DNA of 64,000 bases from Kiritimatiellia bacterium (GCA_028716365.1 JAQUPZ010000002.1:310001-374000), one strand, 5' to 3'; positions 1 to 9,958 are shown, numbered from the stretch's first letter. A program made the numbers and translations. The notes: a model not told the origin generated them from the letters alone.

Positions 1-1052
1 ATCGCCGGGTTGATGTCTTTGAAAGGCACATCCAGACTGAACCTGTAATGTTCCGACAATGCCCGTAACAGTCCCTTGTAATAAATAAGCAACCTGCGGC
101 CGCCGCGCCGCCATGCCTTGATGGCGCCATCAGCAATTGACAATTCCGGATTCGGAATGACAAGCTCCTCATCAAACACAAGATACGTCCCCAGTCCCGA
201 ACATGTTGGACAGGCACCATATGGACTGTTGAAGGAAAAATGACGCGCCACAAGTTCCTCAAAGCTGATACCACATTTCGGGCATGCATTCTTCTCAGAT
301 AACAGCACTTCAGAACTTTTGCCGCCTTCTTCAACCTGTGTGACAACTATAAGCGTTCCGTTCCCATGCTTCAGCGCAAGTTCGACAGAATCCGTCAGCC
401 TTGTCCGTATTTTACTTGTGATAATCAACCTGTCGACGACGGCTTCAATCGAATGATTCTTTTTTTTATCCAGCTCCGGGACAGATTCTATCTCGCACAT
501 TTGACCGTCAACCCGGCATCGCACAAATCCCTGTTTTCTGATCTGCTCCAGCACATCTTCGTGCCTGCCCTTTTTGCCTCTTATCACCGGGGCCAGCAGG
601 GAAATTTTTGTACGACCCGGCAACTGCATCAACTGTTCGACAATCTGTTCGGCACTCTGCCTGCCGACAGGTCTCCTGCATTTCGGGCAGTGCCTGAGGC
701 CGATACTGGCGTAAAGAAGTCGAAGGTAATCATGTATCTCGGTTGAGGTCGCAACTATCGAACGGGGATTTGAACCCGCAACCCTCTGTTCAATCGAAAT
801 TGCAGGCGAGAGTCCCTCAATATAGTCCACGTCAGGCTTCTGCATCTGGTCAAGGAACTGCCTGGCATATGCAGAAAGACTCTCAACATATCTTCGCTGG
901 CCTTCTGCATAAAGGGTGTCAAACGCAAGGGAAGATTTACCCGACCCGCTGAGACCGGTAATGACAGTCAACCGGTTACGCGGTATGGTTACGGTAATAT
1001 TCTGCAGGTTATGTTCCCGTGCTCCTGCGATTAGAATGCTGTCCCTGCTCAT
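1..1052 (-). CDS. uvrA: UvrA, excinuclease ABC subunit A (N-terminal 350 residues; 3' end outside window)
   Basis: ATPase and damage-recognition subunit of the UvrABC nucleotide excision repair nuclease, cytoplasmic. I translated the minus strand from the ATG at 1052; it stays open to base 1, so about a third of the usual 940-residue protein is seen. Visible marks are the N-terminal GAREHNLQNI segment, the Walker A loop GLSGSGKSS (about residues 33-41), the LYAEGQRRYVESLSAYARQF block, the DVDYIEGLSPAISIEQ block, and the first zinc module, where a CPKC pair is followed after about 20 residues by a CPTC pair near residues 253-283. An extra CPKC pair lies near residue 130. The gene is 31 bases downstream of tyrS on the same strand and may be cotranscribed. 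Nothing looks broken; the truncation is only the window edge. Confidence 0.95.
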   Translation of the reverse strand, partial: MSRDSILIAGAREHNLQNITVTIPRNRLTVITGLSGSGKSSLAFDTLYAEGQRRYVESLSAYARQFLDQMQKPDVDYIEGLSPAISIEQRVAGSNPRSIVATSTEIHDYLRLLYASIGLRHCPKCRRPVGRQSAEQIVEQLMQLPGRTKISLLAPVIRGKKGRHEDVLEQIRKQGFVRCRVDGQMCEIESVPELDKKKNHSIEAVVDRLIITSKIRTRLTDSVELALKHGNGTLIVVTQVEEGGKSSEVLLSEKNACPKCGISFEELVARHFSFNSPYGACPTCSGLGTYLVFDEELVIPNPELSIADGAIKAWRRGGRRLLIYYKGLLRALSEHYRFSLDVPFKDINPA

Positions 1053-1083
1053 CTCGCTCCAGAATATTCAGCCGCAGAAAGGC

Positions 1084-2352
1084 CTATGTAACTTTAAGAA
1101 GATGATACGTCTTCTTTCCAGACCTAAGCACTACGACACGATTATCCACAATATCAGCAGGTTTGATAACAGACTGGATACCATCAACCCGCCTGTTGTT
1201 AACATAAAGGCCTCCGCTCTCCACCAGTCTGCGGGCCTCACCCTTGCTTTTGCAGAGCCCGGACATCACAGCAACATCAATGACGCCGGCGCCGGCAACC
1301 TTGCTGTCAGGTAGTTCCACGGAAGGTACATTTGCAAAAATATCCATAAGGTCTTCTGCGCGCAAATCGTCCATCGCCTCTCCGAAAAGAACAGAACTCG
1401 CCCTGACCGCCACCTTCAGGCCACGTTCGCCATGGACCATCCTCGTCACTTCCTCTGCGAGACGCTTCTGGGCCTCACGCTTTTCCGGTTCTTTTTTCAC
1501 TTGTTCTTCATACTGCCTGATTTCACTCAAGGGTAGAAAGGTGAATATCCTGAGGAACCGGGCGGCATCAGCATCGGCAGTACGGACAAAAAACTGGTAG
1601 AAATCATAATAAGACGTTTTCCTGTGATCGAGATAAATTGCATTTCCTTCGCTCTTCCCGAATTTCTGGCCAGTACTGTCACACACCAGCGGCAAAGTCA
1701 CGCCGTAAGCCTCAATACCTCGAAGCTTCCTGATGAGATCAGTGCCCGCCGTAATGTTACCCCACTGGTCTGAACCGCCGATCTGGAAGGTACACCCATG
1801 GTCATCATACAATTTCAGAAAATCATAGGCCTGGAGCATCTGGTAACTGAATTCTGTAAAGCTCATACCGCTTTCACTTTCAAGCCTGGCACGAACACTC
1901 TCCTTGCCCAGCATCACGCCCATCCTGAAATGTTTGCCGATATCACGAAGAAAAGTGATGAAGCTGAATTGTCCGAGCCAGTCATAATTATTCACTATCC
2001 TTGCCGGTGCTGTCGAATGCTTGAAATCCAGGAACCTTGAAAGATTCTCACTGATACCAACCTGATTATGCTCAATCTGCTCAACGCTTAGAAGGCTTCG
2101 CTCGCCCGTCCTGCCCGATGGATCGCCTATCATCCCCGTGGCGCCGCCTACAACAGCAATCACCTTGTGCCCGCATCGCTGGAAATGACCCAGCGCCATG
2201 ATGGTCACAAAATTACCTACCTGCAGACTTTCCGAAGACGGATCAAACCCGGCATAGACGGTCACCGGCGATTTCAACGCTTCTTTGACATTTTCGCTGG
2301 TAACATTGTCAAGCAGCCCGCGTTCCTTAAGAATATCAAGTATGTTTTGCAT
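1084..2352 (-). CDS. tyrS: Tyrosyl-tRNA synthetase
   Basis: Class I aminoacyl-tRNA synthetase that charges tRNA-Tyr in the cytoplasm. The 422-residue length fits the bacterial TyrRS-type enzyme. The N-terminal catalytic core has YAGFDPSSESLQVGN, where LQVGN stands for the HIGH motif, and GDPSGRTGERSLL. The tyrosine/tRNA site reads YQMLQAYDFLKLY and QIGGSDQWGNI. The KMSKS loop is present as KFGKS. The last 80 residues form an S4-like RNA-binding domain (SKGEARRLVESGGLYVNNRRV). The gene lies 81 bases downstream of rpsA, beyond a strong terminator, so it probably has its own promoter; uvrA follows on the same strand. Confidence 0.96.
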   Translation of the reverse strand: MQNILDILKERGLLDNVTSENVKEALKSPVTVYAGFDPSSESLQVGNFVTIMALGHFQRCGHKVIAVVGGATGMIGDPSGRTGERSLLSVEQIEHNQVGISENLSRFLDFKHSTAPARIVNNYDWLGQFSFITFLRDIGKHFRMGVMLGKESVRARLESESGMSFTEFSYQMLQAYDFLKLYDDHGCTFQIGGSDQWGNITAGTDLIRKLRGIEAYGVTLPLVCDSTGQKFGKSEGNAIYLDHRKTSYYDFYQFFVRTADADAARFLRIFTFLPLSEIRQYEEQVKKEPEKREAQKRLAEEVTRMVHGERGLKVAVRASSVLFGEAMDDLRAEDLMDIFANVPSVELPDSKVAGAGVIDVAVMSGLCKSKGEARRLVESGGLYVNNRRVDGIQSVIKPADIVDNRVVVLRSGKKTYHLLKVT

Positions 2353-2370
2353 AACATTTTATCCGGATGA

Positions 2371-2403
2371 AAAAGGGCGCCCCGAAACTTCGGTGCGCCC
2401 TTT
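2371..2403 (-). terminator. Rho-independent terminator after rpsA
   Basis: On the minus strand AAAGGGCGC pairs with GCGCCCTTT, and an inner CCGAA/TTCGG pair extends the stem, followed by a run of T (TTTTTCATC). It sits directly downstream of the rpsA stop and before tyrS, so it should end the rpsA transcript. Confidence 0.85.
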
Positions 2404-2433
2404 AATAATCCATAACGGATCGAATCTACCTAT

Positions 2434-4224
2434 CTATTCAGTGGCCGCACCCTCGTTGTCCGAGTCCTTCCTTTTCTTTTCGCCCGGCCGCCATTCTTCA
2501 CCGGCATTCAATCCCATGGCCTCGTCGAATGCGCCTGCAAGGTCGACCATATCTTCGCCCGGTCTCAATCCTTCAACAATCTCGCTTTGTTGTTTCGCGA
2601 ATTCTTCATCGGGCATTCCTGCCGCCTTGATACTCAGGGCAATTCTGCGTTCAGCACGGTCAATCCTTACAATACGTGCTTCGACATCCTGGCCCACTTC
2701 AAGCACATCCTTTACCTTGTCAACATGCGAATCCTTGATCTCGGAAATATGCACAAGACCATCCACACCCTCTTCGATCTCCATGAAGGCGCCAAACGCC
2801 GCAATCTTCGTGACCTTGCCTTTGACCATCTGGCCAACCTTGTAACGAGCGGCAATCGTGTTCCACGGATCATCATGAATCTGCTTCACGCCAAGACTGA
2901 TCCGCTTGTTCTGCGGGTCAACTTCGAGCACAACAGCTTCGACACTGGCGCCCTTCTGAAGCACTTCCGACGGATGATTGATCTTCCTGGTCCATGACAT
3001 GTCTGAAACATGGATCATTCCATCTATACCGTTCTCAAGTTCCACAAACGCACCATATGATGTGAAGTTGCGAACAACCCCGTTGACACGCGAACCGACA
3101 GGATAACGCGTCTGGACTGTGTCCCACGGATTATCCTCGGTCTGGCGGATTCCGAGCGCTATCTTCTGTTCCTCTTTATTAATGCTTAAAACCACAACAT
3201 CAACAACATCGCCAACCGCAAGAACATCCGATGCCCTTGCAATACGCTTCGTCCATGAAATCTCGGAAACATGGACCAGTCCCTCAACTCCTTCTTCAAG
3301 TTCAACAAATGCGCCGTAAGGCACAAGGTTAACCACTTTGCCTCTCAGGCGGCTTCCAACCGGGTACTTGCCTTCAATGCTTTCCCACGGATTGGTTGAC
3401 CTCTGCTTGAGACCGAGCGAAACCCGTTCCTTGTCGAGATCAACATCAAGAATGACAACTTCTATTTCCTGCCCAACAGACACAAGCTCGGAAGGATGTT
3501 TCACCCTGCGCCAGCTCATATCCGTGATATGAAGCAATCCATCAAGTCCATCCAGATCAACAAATGCACCGAAGTCCGTAATGTTCTTGACCACACCTTT
3601 ACGGTTCTGGCCAACCTCGATCGTTGAAAGAAGCTGTTTCTTTTTGTTCTTGAGGTTCTCCTCGATAAGCTCGCGCCTGGAAAGAATGATATTACGACGT
3701 TCCGTACTTATCTTGATAACCTTGAACTCATATTTCCTGCCCAGATAAGCATCAGTGTTGTGGACAGGTATTACATCTATCTGGGATCCCGGCAGGAAAG
3801 CGTCGATCCCGTTCATGTCCACCATGAGACCGCCCCTGACCCTTGACTTCACAACTCCTTCAACAATATTACCTTCCTTGCAACTGGTCTGTACACCTTC
3901 CCAGCGGAGTTTCTGATCAGCCTTTTCCTTGCTGAGCACCACCATCCCATTATCGTCTTCAATCTGCGACAGCAAAACCTCGAACTTGTCGCCTGGTTTC
4001 ACCTTTGAAATATCACCGAATTCAAATGCAGGAATCACACCTTCGGACTTGTATCCAATATCAACGAGAACCTCGTTTGGGCGGACTTCGAGCACAGTAC
4101 CGGACACGATTGAGCCCTCCACGAAGTTCTTCATGGTCTCATCGTACATCTTCGCCATTTCTACCCTGTCATCACCTGTAAACTTGGATAGATCAAAATT
4201 TACACGTTTTTTATGTTGTTCCAT
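2434..4224 (-). CDS. rpsA: 30S ribosomal protein S1 (six S1 domains)
   Basis: Ribosome-associated RNA-binding protein that helps bring mRNA to the 30S subunit. Six S1 (OB-fold) domains can be counted in the translation: two divergent N-terminal ones (FVEGSIVSGTVLEVRPNEVL and EGNIVEGVVKSRVRGG) and four canonical ones, each with the pattern G..V.G.V.....FGAFV.L..G..GL.H.S..SW. The tail is charged, ending in EKKRKDSDNEGAATE. An in-frame ATG exists 54 bases upstream (4278), but I start at 4224 (MEQHKKRVNFDL): the upstream 18 residues (MKAGLCGKANSSHVSQVS) are unlike S1 N-termini and an AGGT lies just before 4224. Length from this start is 596 residues, normal for a six-domain S1. A 525-base gap lies upstream. 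Confidence 0.93.
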   Translation of the reverse strand: MEQHKKRVNFDLSKFTGDDRVEMAKMYDETMKNFVEGSIVSGTVLEVRPNEVLVDIGYKSEGVIPAFEFGDISKVKPGDKFEVLLSQIEDDNGMVVLSKEKADQKLRWEGVQTSCKEGNIVEGVVKSRVRGGLMVDMNGIDAFLPGSQIDVIPVHNTDAYLGRKYEFKVIKISTERRNIILSRRELIEENLKNKKKQLLSTIEVGQNRKGVVKNITDFGAFVDLDGLDGLLHITDMSWRRVKHPSELVSVGQEIEVVILDVDLDKERVSLGLKQRSTNPWESIEGKYPVGSRLRGKVVNLVPYGAFVELEEGVEGLVHVSEISWTKRIARASDVLAVGDVVDVVVLSINKEEQKIALGIRQTEDNPWDTVQTRYPVGSRVNGVVRNFTSYGAFVELENGIDGMIHVSDMSWTRKINHPSEVLQKGASVEAVVLEVDPQNKRISLGVKQIHDDPWNTIAARYKVGQMVKGKVTKIAAFGAFMEIEEGVDGLVHISEIKDSHVDKVKDVLEVGQDVEARIVRIDRAERRIALSIKAAGMPDEEFAKQQSEIVEGLRPGEDMVDLAGAFDEAMGLNAGEEWRPGEKKRKDSDNEGAATE

Positions 4225-4749
4225 ACTTACCTGACTTACATGACTGCTATTCGCCTTGCCGCACAGTCCCGCTTTCAATCACAACAGCCGAACATATTTT
4301 CAGCGGAGGTGAAATCATGGGAATTCAAGGTTGGCTTGGCAATTTACACTTCTGCGCCGGGTCAGGCAAAAACGCACCTCACGTCCTTGAACCAGAACAC
4401 CTTTCAGCGCAAAAACCGACAAGTTATAGCACGAATAAAAGCAACCGCAAGGCCGAAAATCAAAAAATCAAAGAAAAATACACAGAAAGCAGGCCCCTGT
4501 TTCCTTGTTCTCACCCCATCTTTCCCGTATAATTTCATGAAAGCGACGGGTAAACAGAGGCGCAGCCGCACCTATGCGCCGTAGTAAGGACGAGAAAGAG
4601 ACGTAGGCGCATAATCCACGGGCACGGAGTGTCTCAAGACTAACAACAACATAGACATTTCCTGACAAATATTCCAGATTTTACAGCGTATGTTGCGGAA
4701 ACCGCGCTGATACTAAAACTCGTTGTTGGTGTCTTTTAGGAGTTTTTTT
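4225..4749. other. Intergenic gap with competing inverted repeats
   Basis: No convincing gene is seen between rpsA (minus) and the next plus-strand gene; the open frames here lack ribosome sites and family features. The region should hold the two divergent promoters. Three related segments lie close together: GGCGCA at 4559-4564, TATGCGCC at 4573-4580 and GGCGCATA at 4606-4613. The middle one can pair with either neighbour, giving two mutually exclusive hairpins. No T-run follows, so it is not an obvious terminator. Confidence 0.45.
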
Positions 4750-5073
4750 ATGCAGATTCCAATGTCTGTGTTAGAAAGAATTCAACAAGATTATCCCGGC
4801 GAAAAACAAAAGGAAGTTGAAGAACTACTGGCATCATACGGCACAGAGTCGTATCAGCAAGAACATGAGAGAGTACTCCTGGATATTCTCAAGTTAGCCA
4901 AAGGCGATATAAAACAGGTCAAAGAACTAGTTGAGAGAGCAAAGAAGGATTACCGCGACATAATCTTCTGGGCTGAATATCCGGAGGAATCGAAACTCGA
5001 CATAGCAGAAAAAATAGCAAATTTCAACAAGATGCTCGGTAAATTGGGTGCAAATTGGCAAATCCCGGAGTAA
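4750..5073 (+). CDS. Small soluble protein of unknown function
   Basis: I do not recognise a family. The start at 4750 (MQIPMSVLERIQ) is chosen over the upstream 4723 because AGGAG at 4737-4741 lies 8 bases before it. The 107-residue product is highly charged, rich in Glu and Lys, has no signal peptide or membrane segment, and looks helical (EKQKEVEELLASYG, IKQVKELVERAKKDYRD). It is followed 133 bases later by the secreted repeat protein at 5207 and may or may not be in that operon. Confidence 0.7.
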   Translation: MQIPMSVLERIQQDYPGEKQKEVEELLASYGTESYQQEHERVLLDILKLAKGDIKQVKELVERAKKDYRDIIFWAEYPEESKLDIAEKIANFNKMLGKLGANWQIPE

Positions 5074-5206
5074 GACACATTCACAGCCAACGCGCAAATG
5101 TAACCCCTTGTTGCACCCAAAACATTATATCACCATGCTTGATAAACGTTTAAGTCGGAACAAAAAGGTTGATTACCACATTAAGGGTACGGTAACAATT
5201 CCATCA

Positions 5207-8197
5207 ATGAAATATCGGCTGTATACTGCCAATATACTGGCAATCCTTATTTTCAGTTCCATGGTCGTATCAGCTGAAGGTGCCGATACGAACACGTTCG
5301 GTCTCAAGCTCTCGGGCGCTAATCCACTCTCCCGCGAAACACCGTCATCGCAGTCCAAAACTCCAAGTTGCTATTTTAATCAGGACTACCAGACCAAAAT
5401 GCAGCTTTCCGCGCTTCCCACGCCAAAAAACTTTTACCGAAATATTTACCCGGGAATAGACCTGACATGTTACGGCGATGAATACCAGCTTGAATATATT
5501 TTCACCGTCTCGCCCGGCGCCAATCCATCCTTGATCCGGCTCCTTTTCGAAGGCATTCAAAGCGTAAGCATGACGCACACCGGCGGGATCAGAATCATCA
5601 TACCAGGCGGGGAAATCATACAAAATACCCCTGTTATTTACCTGGAATCAGCAACTTCATCCTCCCGGGCTGATGGTATGTATGAAATGGGTTATGACGG
5701 CGCCGTTACCATTGATCCTGGCCAACTCTATTCAGACAAAGCCGACAAGATTAACAACACCAGGTTCAACCTCGTACCGGCAGGCGGACAGCCGGGTGGG
5801 CCCAATTACAATTTTTATGTCTCAAAATTCGAAATTACAAACGACCAATTTCTCCGTTTTCTTAATGATGCAGAGGCCAACACCTCCACTGCCCGCGGTT
5901 CAAATATGTTCTTCGATAAGCTCGGTAATGTCTGGATAAATCCTCAGATGAAACGCGGTAATAATGAAATGTTCGAAATAGCCGGCAGTCAATTATCATA
6001 TGATGCCGATAAACCGGCTGGTTCCCGGTACAGTCACTTGCGGACAAAAAATGGTAAAACACCGTATGTAAACCATCCCGTAACCGGTGTTTCATGGTTC
6101 GGTGCAATTAAATACTGTAACTGGTTGACAATCGAATCAGGGCGCGGTCCATCTGAATGTTGTTACACAGAAGGTACAAATACGATTGACTGGGCGCCTG
6201 TTACCGCCACCAACTGGGCAAATGGACATTTTGGCGATGCTGAAAGAGAAGCATGGCTTGCCGTTAAGGGTTTTCGACTTCCAATGTTGAATTGTCCCGC
6301 CGGTTTTATAACCACCAACAAATTCAATGAATTCTACAAGGCGGCCGCATGGGCTGGCAATACCAACAGACTTTACGGATACGGCAGAGATTCTTTCGAG
6401 GGTACTGACGCAAATTACAGGGACACTCTCAGCAGAACAAATCAGCATACATTTCCGATCGGTTATTTCAACGGAAACGAATATCTCGGAGCCAGACGTA
6501 CTCGACCCAATGAAAATTTTTACGGTATTTTCGACCTCAGCGGAAATGCCGCCGAATGGATGACTGATTTTGGTATCAGCGGAAACCCGGAATTCAGGAC
6601 TGTCTGCGGTGGTTCATGGGACACCCCATCGACACCAATAACTACCGGAAAAACCGCTCCGGCTTTTGCGACCAGTTCAGTCGGCGGATTCAGGGTAAAC
6701 ACAACTTATCTTCCTATTGAATCGCTTCGCATCCATATTCTCTACAGTTTCTTCATGGAAGAACCGGCCACCCGCGCCCCCACCACTGCTGAAGAACTCG
6801 CAGCATTCGCCATCATGGCCATGACTCCACCCGAGTCACCCCAACCCGAGGAGGTACGGCCATCTGGAAAACCGAGTGGGCCCAGAATGGATATCACAGC
6901 CGCGGGGCGACAATCAGACATCATCATGCCGGATGGTATCACATACAAACCCGGGGTATTTCAACAACCAACTATTCCTTCTATTGTGCCTGGCGAACAA
7001 CCATCGGGACAGATGCCATTACCTGTTCCTTTCATCGAAGGAACAAAACCTTTTATTCCGCCATCAGGTACAAACAATATCCTTATAGTCACATCCATAA
7101 ATCCTAATTCAGGGATATTTATTAACGTAAGCCCTGCAGATAACGGAGGAAATTCCAGTGGCAATACACAATTCATCCGTACATATCGATACGGGACCTC
7201 CGTAAACCTGACAGCTCCAGCCAATTCAGGAACCTCCTACTTCCAACAATGGCTGAGAAACGGCGCGTTCTTCTCTGCCGCTAACGCAGTGAATATTACA
7301 CTGGACACAAATACCACAATGACGGCAGTTTACACCACCCGGTACGCGCTGGCGGTCAATTCCGTCAACCCGAATTCAGGAATGACGATCGATATAAATC
7401 CTGCCGACGTAACCGGAAACGGAGACGGCAACACACAATTCACCCGCTTATATTCCCCGGGAACTATCGTAAACCTGACAGCTCCTGCCAATTCAGGAAC
7501 CTCCTACTTCCAGCAATGGCTGAGAAACGGCGCGTTCTTCTCTACCAACAGGACAGTAAATGTTATCATGGATGCAAACACCTCTATGACGGCAGTTTAC
7601 ACTACCCGGTACACGCTGGACGTCAATTCCATCAACCCAAATTCAGGAGTATCAATCGATATAACTCCTGCCGATATAAATGGAAACGGGGACGATGATA
7701 CACAATTCTCCCGTATATATTCTTCGGGAGCTATCGTAACTCTGACGGCTCCACCCAATGCAGGAACCAACATTTTCGTGCAGTGGTCGCGCAACGGCAC
7801 ATTCTACACTGCCAATCCTGTTGCAACCATTGCAATGGTTGCGAACATAACAATGACAGCCGTGTATGTTCCTCCTGCTACAACATATACCCTTACAATT
7901 CGATCATCATCTCCACTCAGCGGGGTACCCATAACGGTCAATCCATTAGACAATAACGGTGACGGTAATGGCGTCACCGTTTTCCCCAGAATCTATACAG
8001 TGGGAAGTTTTGTAACGGTATCAGCACCTCCTGCCGCCGGAGATAACATCTTTCAGAGATGGCAAATGGATGGTATTGATATTACAACAAACCTTACCAC
8101 AACGATATATATGAACGGAAACCATACCGTTACAGCCGTTTATGTTTATAGCCCCGGACCAATAGATCCACCCCCAATCAGCCCCAGTGGAGTTTGA
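5207..8197 (+). CDS. Secreted FGE-sulfatase (SUMF1-like) protein with four InlB-like C-terminal repeats
   Basis: An envelope or exported protein of about 996 residues. The open frame begins at 5048, but I start at 5207 because this gives a signal peptide (MKYRLYTANILAILIFSSMVVSAEG). An N-terminal module (FYRNIYPGIDLTCYG...LEYIFTVSPGANPS) resembles the region preceding SBBP-type repeats. A formylglycine-generating-enzyme-type (FGE-sulfatase) domain follows at about residues 185-510 (FYVSKFEITNDQFLRFLND, VTGVSWFGAIKYCNWL, GIFDLSGNAAEWMTDFG, RTVCGGSWDT). A Pro-rich linker leads to four 88-92-residue repeats of the divergent InlB B-repeat type (TMTAVYTTRY endings). In this setting the FGE fold is more likely a binding or scaffold domain than a sulfatase activator; that is inference. 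The stop is 9 bases before the next gene, whose ribosome site overlaps it, so the two are coupled. Confidence 0.85.
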   Translation: MKYRLYTANILAILIFSSMVVSAEGADTNTFGLKLSGANPLSRETPSSQSKTPSCYFNQDYQTKMQLSALPTPKNFYRNIYPGIDLTCYGDEYQLEYIFTVSPGANPSLIRLLFEGIQSVSMTHTGGIRIIIPGGEIIQNTPVIYLESATSSSRADGMYEMGYDGAVTIDPGQLYSDKADKINNTRFNLVPAGGQPGGPNYNFYVSKFEITNDQFLRFLNDAEANTSTARGSNMFFDKLGNVWINPQMKRGNNEMFEIAGSQLSYDADKPAGSRYSHLRTKNGKTPYVNHPVTGVSWFGAIKYCNWLTIESGRGPSECCYTEGTNTIDWAPVTATNWANGHFGDAEREAWLAVKGFRLPMLNCPAGFITTNKFNEFYKAAAWAGNTNRLYGYGRDSFEGTDANYRDTLSRTNQHTFPIGYFNGNEYLGARRTRPNENFYGIFDLSGNAAEWMTDFGISGNPEFRTVCGGSWDTPSTPITTGKTAPAFATSSVGGFRVNTTYLPIESLRIHILYSFFMEEPATRAPTTAEELAAFAIMAMTPPESPQPEEVRPSGKPSGPRMDITAAGRQSDIIMPDGITYKPGVFQQPTIPSIVPGEQPSGQMPLPVPFIEGTKPFIPPSGTNNILIVTSINPNSGIFINVSPADNGGNSSGNTQFIRTYRYGTSVNLTAPANSGTSYFQQWLRNGAFFSAANAVNITLDTNTTMTAVYTTRYALAVNSVNPNSGMTIDINPADVTGNGDGNTQFTRLYSPGTIVNLTAPANSGTSYFQQWLRNGAFFSTNRTVNVIMDANTSMTAVYTTRYTLDVNSINPNSGVSIDITPADINGNGDDDTQFSRIYSSGAIVTLTAPPNAGTNIFVQWSRNGTFYTANPVATIAMVANITMTAVYVPPATTYTLTIRSSSPLSGVPITVNPLDNNGDGNGVTVFPRIYTVGSFVTVSAPPAAGDNIFQRWQMDGIDITTNLTTTIYMNGNHTVTAVYVYSPGPIDPPPISPSGV
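7079..8152 (+). repeat. Four tandem InlB-like repeats, 267-bp period
   Basis: Repeats begin near 7079, 7346, 7613 and 7889, a period of 267, 267 and 276 bases. The first two share a nearly identical stretch of about 75 bases (from 7201 and 7468), which points to a recent duplication; the third and fourth are more diverged. Confidence 0.85.
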
Positions 8198-8206
8198 GGT
8201 AAAACC

Positions 8207-9949
8207 ATGTTGATTTTCATCGTGCTTGTGTCGATTTTCATAACCATTATGCTGCTTGGTGCAGGAATATTCCCATTCACAATTGCAGCAGTCGCCGCCA
8301 TTCTTTGTTTCATATGTATTTTATTAAATCGTAAACAGGATTTTCCCCAAGCCGGCGTTTTATCATTTCTGGTTTCCGTATTGATCATTGTACTCACTGT
8401 GACAGTAATCCCTCTTCCTTCCAGTATTTCGGGAATCTTCGGTCCTGAACGTGCAAAACAAAACCTGATTGCAGAAAAAGCCATTAATAATGCTGTGGCA
8501 CTTGGAATTACAAATGTTTCAACTCCCCTTTTTGCACTCACAAGAAACAGGGCCGGAACGGCACGTATGATCCTGTTACTCATCGCAGGTTTTTCAGTTG
8601 CCACCCTGAGTTCCCGCATGCCGCCAACATGGAAAGACCGATACCTGAAATTTATGATACTGTCGGGCGTTGTTCTGGCAGTCGCCGGATTCATCAGCCA
8701 ATGGGTCATACCGCAAGGAAAAAACATCTGGTGGCTGTTTCCCGTGCCTCATGGCAGACCTGTTGGTTGTTTCATCAACCGAAATCATTTTGGAGGTTTT
8801 ATAGCCATCATGTGTGCCCCGGCAGTTTTCATGATGTCCGACAGTATCGAAAAAAAACGTTATGCATCTGTCCTGACATGGTGTGCCTGCCTGATCGCAC
8901 TTAATATCGCCGTCATCTTGTCCCTATCAAAAGGCGCCTGGTTGGCATTGATCACTTCAATGTCCTTTTCGTTCATGGTATTGTCCCTGCGCAAGCATAT
9001 AACCGCTGTAATTTTATTTGCCGCTGTATTCATCATCTCGGGTTGTATCCTGCTTCTGAACCCTCATCAGCAGATCAGTGAACGATTCAAATCGATGGTT
9101 AATTTCAAACAAAACCAAAGCGTTGAGATGCGGTTAAGCACCTGGCACGACAGTCTTGCCATTCTCCGAGATTATCCTGTTATGGGAATCGGAGCCAATG
9201 CATTCAGAATGATATTTCCTCAATACAGGTCGGCGACAACACGCAAACCTTTTGAACATATCGAGAATGAATATCTGCAGATACCGGTTGAATTCGGATT
9301 ACCGGCAACAGCCGTAATCATCGCCATCCTGTTTTGCACGGCAAAACGATGTCAGGAAACCTGGCAAGTGGAAAAAAATGTCACAATTCTTTTGTGTGTC
9401 GGGGGAATGCTTGTTGCCGTTGCTGTTCACGCACTCACCGATTTCGCCCTGCGAATCCCCCTTTATTTCCTTACAGTATGCTCAATGATTGGACTGGCTA
9501 TCTCACCCGGAGTTCCATGCACAGTGGAACATTCAAACCGCCATACATTTTCCATATTACTTCCTGCAGGAGCGCTTGTAATTATTGCCGGCTTGTCCTG
9601 CATGGGAAAAGAGATTTATCAGCTCGACTCCACCGACCATCTTGACACAGCTGCAAATGACAGGATTTGCCGCGCTCTTTCATGGAGTCCGACATCATGG
9701 CACGCATGGTATCAACTTGGCAAAACTGCAGTCACCCTGAAGACCGATAACGCATGTCGTTTCGGGGAAAACTGCCTGACCCAATCCGTCAAATACGATC
9801 CCAATAATTATCTCATCTGGCAGGAACTTTCCCTTCTCAGGCTCAGTCTCCAGGATCTGGATGGCGCTCGTGAGGCCTATAAGCACGTTAAAAAACTGCG
9901 TGCATGGAAACAAATCAAAGAACTTGAAGAACAACCTTCTCCGCAGTAG
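8207..9949 (+). CDS. O-antigen ligase-like polytopic membrane protein with C-terminal TPR-like tail
   Basis: Inner-membrane protein of the Wzy_C/O-antigen ligase type, which joins or polymerises surface polysaccharide on the periplasmic side. The 580-residue product has about a dozen hydrophobic segments starting at residue 1. Family-type signs are NRNHFGGFIAIM, the segment SLSKGAWLALI, and the large periplasmic loop with MGIGANAFRMIFPQYR followed by HIENEYLQIPVEFGLPA. The final 110 residues (SWSPTSWHAWYQLGKTA, YLIWQELSLLRL) look like TPR helices, common in ligase-like proteins of exosortase-bearing bacteria. The ribosome site GAGGT overlaps the stop of the preceding gene. Whether the substrate is LPS, exopolysaccharide or a glycoprotein glycan cannot be told. 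Confidence 0.85.
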   Translation: MLIFIVLVSIFITIMLLGAGIFPFTIAAVAAILCFICILLNRKQDFPQAGVLSFLVSVLIIVLTVTVIPLPSSISGIFGPERAKQNLIAEKAINNAVALGITNVSTPLFALTRNRAGTARMILLLIAGFSVATLSSRMPPTWKDRYLKFMILSGVVLAVAGFISQWVIPQGKNIWWLFPVPHGRPVGCFINRNHFGGFIAIMCAPAVFMMSDSIEKKRYASVLTWCACLIALNIAVILSLSKGAWLALITSMSFSFMVLSLRKHITAVILFAAVFIISGCILLLNPHQQISERFKSMVNFKQNQSVEMRLSTWHDSLAILRDYPVMGIGANAFRMIFPQYRSATTRKPFEHIENEYLQIPVEFGLPATAVIIAILFCTAKRCQETWQVEKNVTILLCVGGMLVAVAVHALTDFALRIPLYFLTVCSMIGLAISPGVPCTVEHSNRHTFSILLPAGALVIIAGLSCMGKEIYQLDSTDHLDTAANDRICRALSWSPTSWHAWYQLGKTAVTLKTDNACRFGENCLTQSVKYDPNNYLIWQELSLLRLSLQDLDGAREAYKHVKKLRAWKQIKELEEQPSPQ

Positions 9950-9958
9950 AGATAAACA

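Noticed and set aside
366..746. Plus-strand frame of 126 codons
   Set aside because: Antisense to uvrA, whose minus-strand translation is clearly the real protein.
4213..4584. Plus-strand frame of 123 codons in the rpsA upstream gap
   Set aside because: It overlaps the start of rpsA in antisense, has no ribosome site and looks low in complexity and unlike a folded protein.
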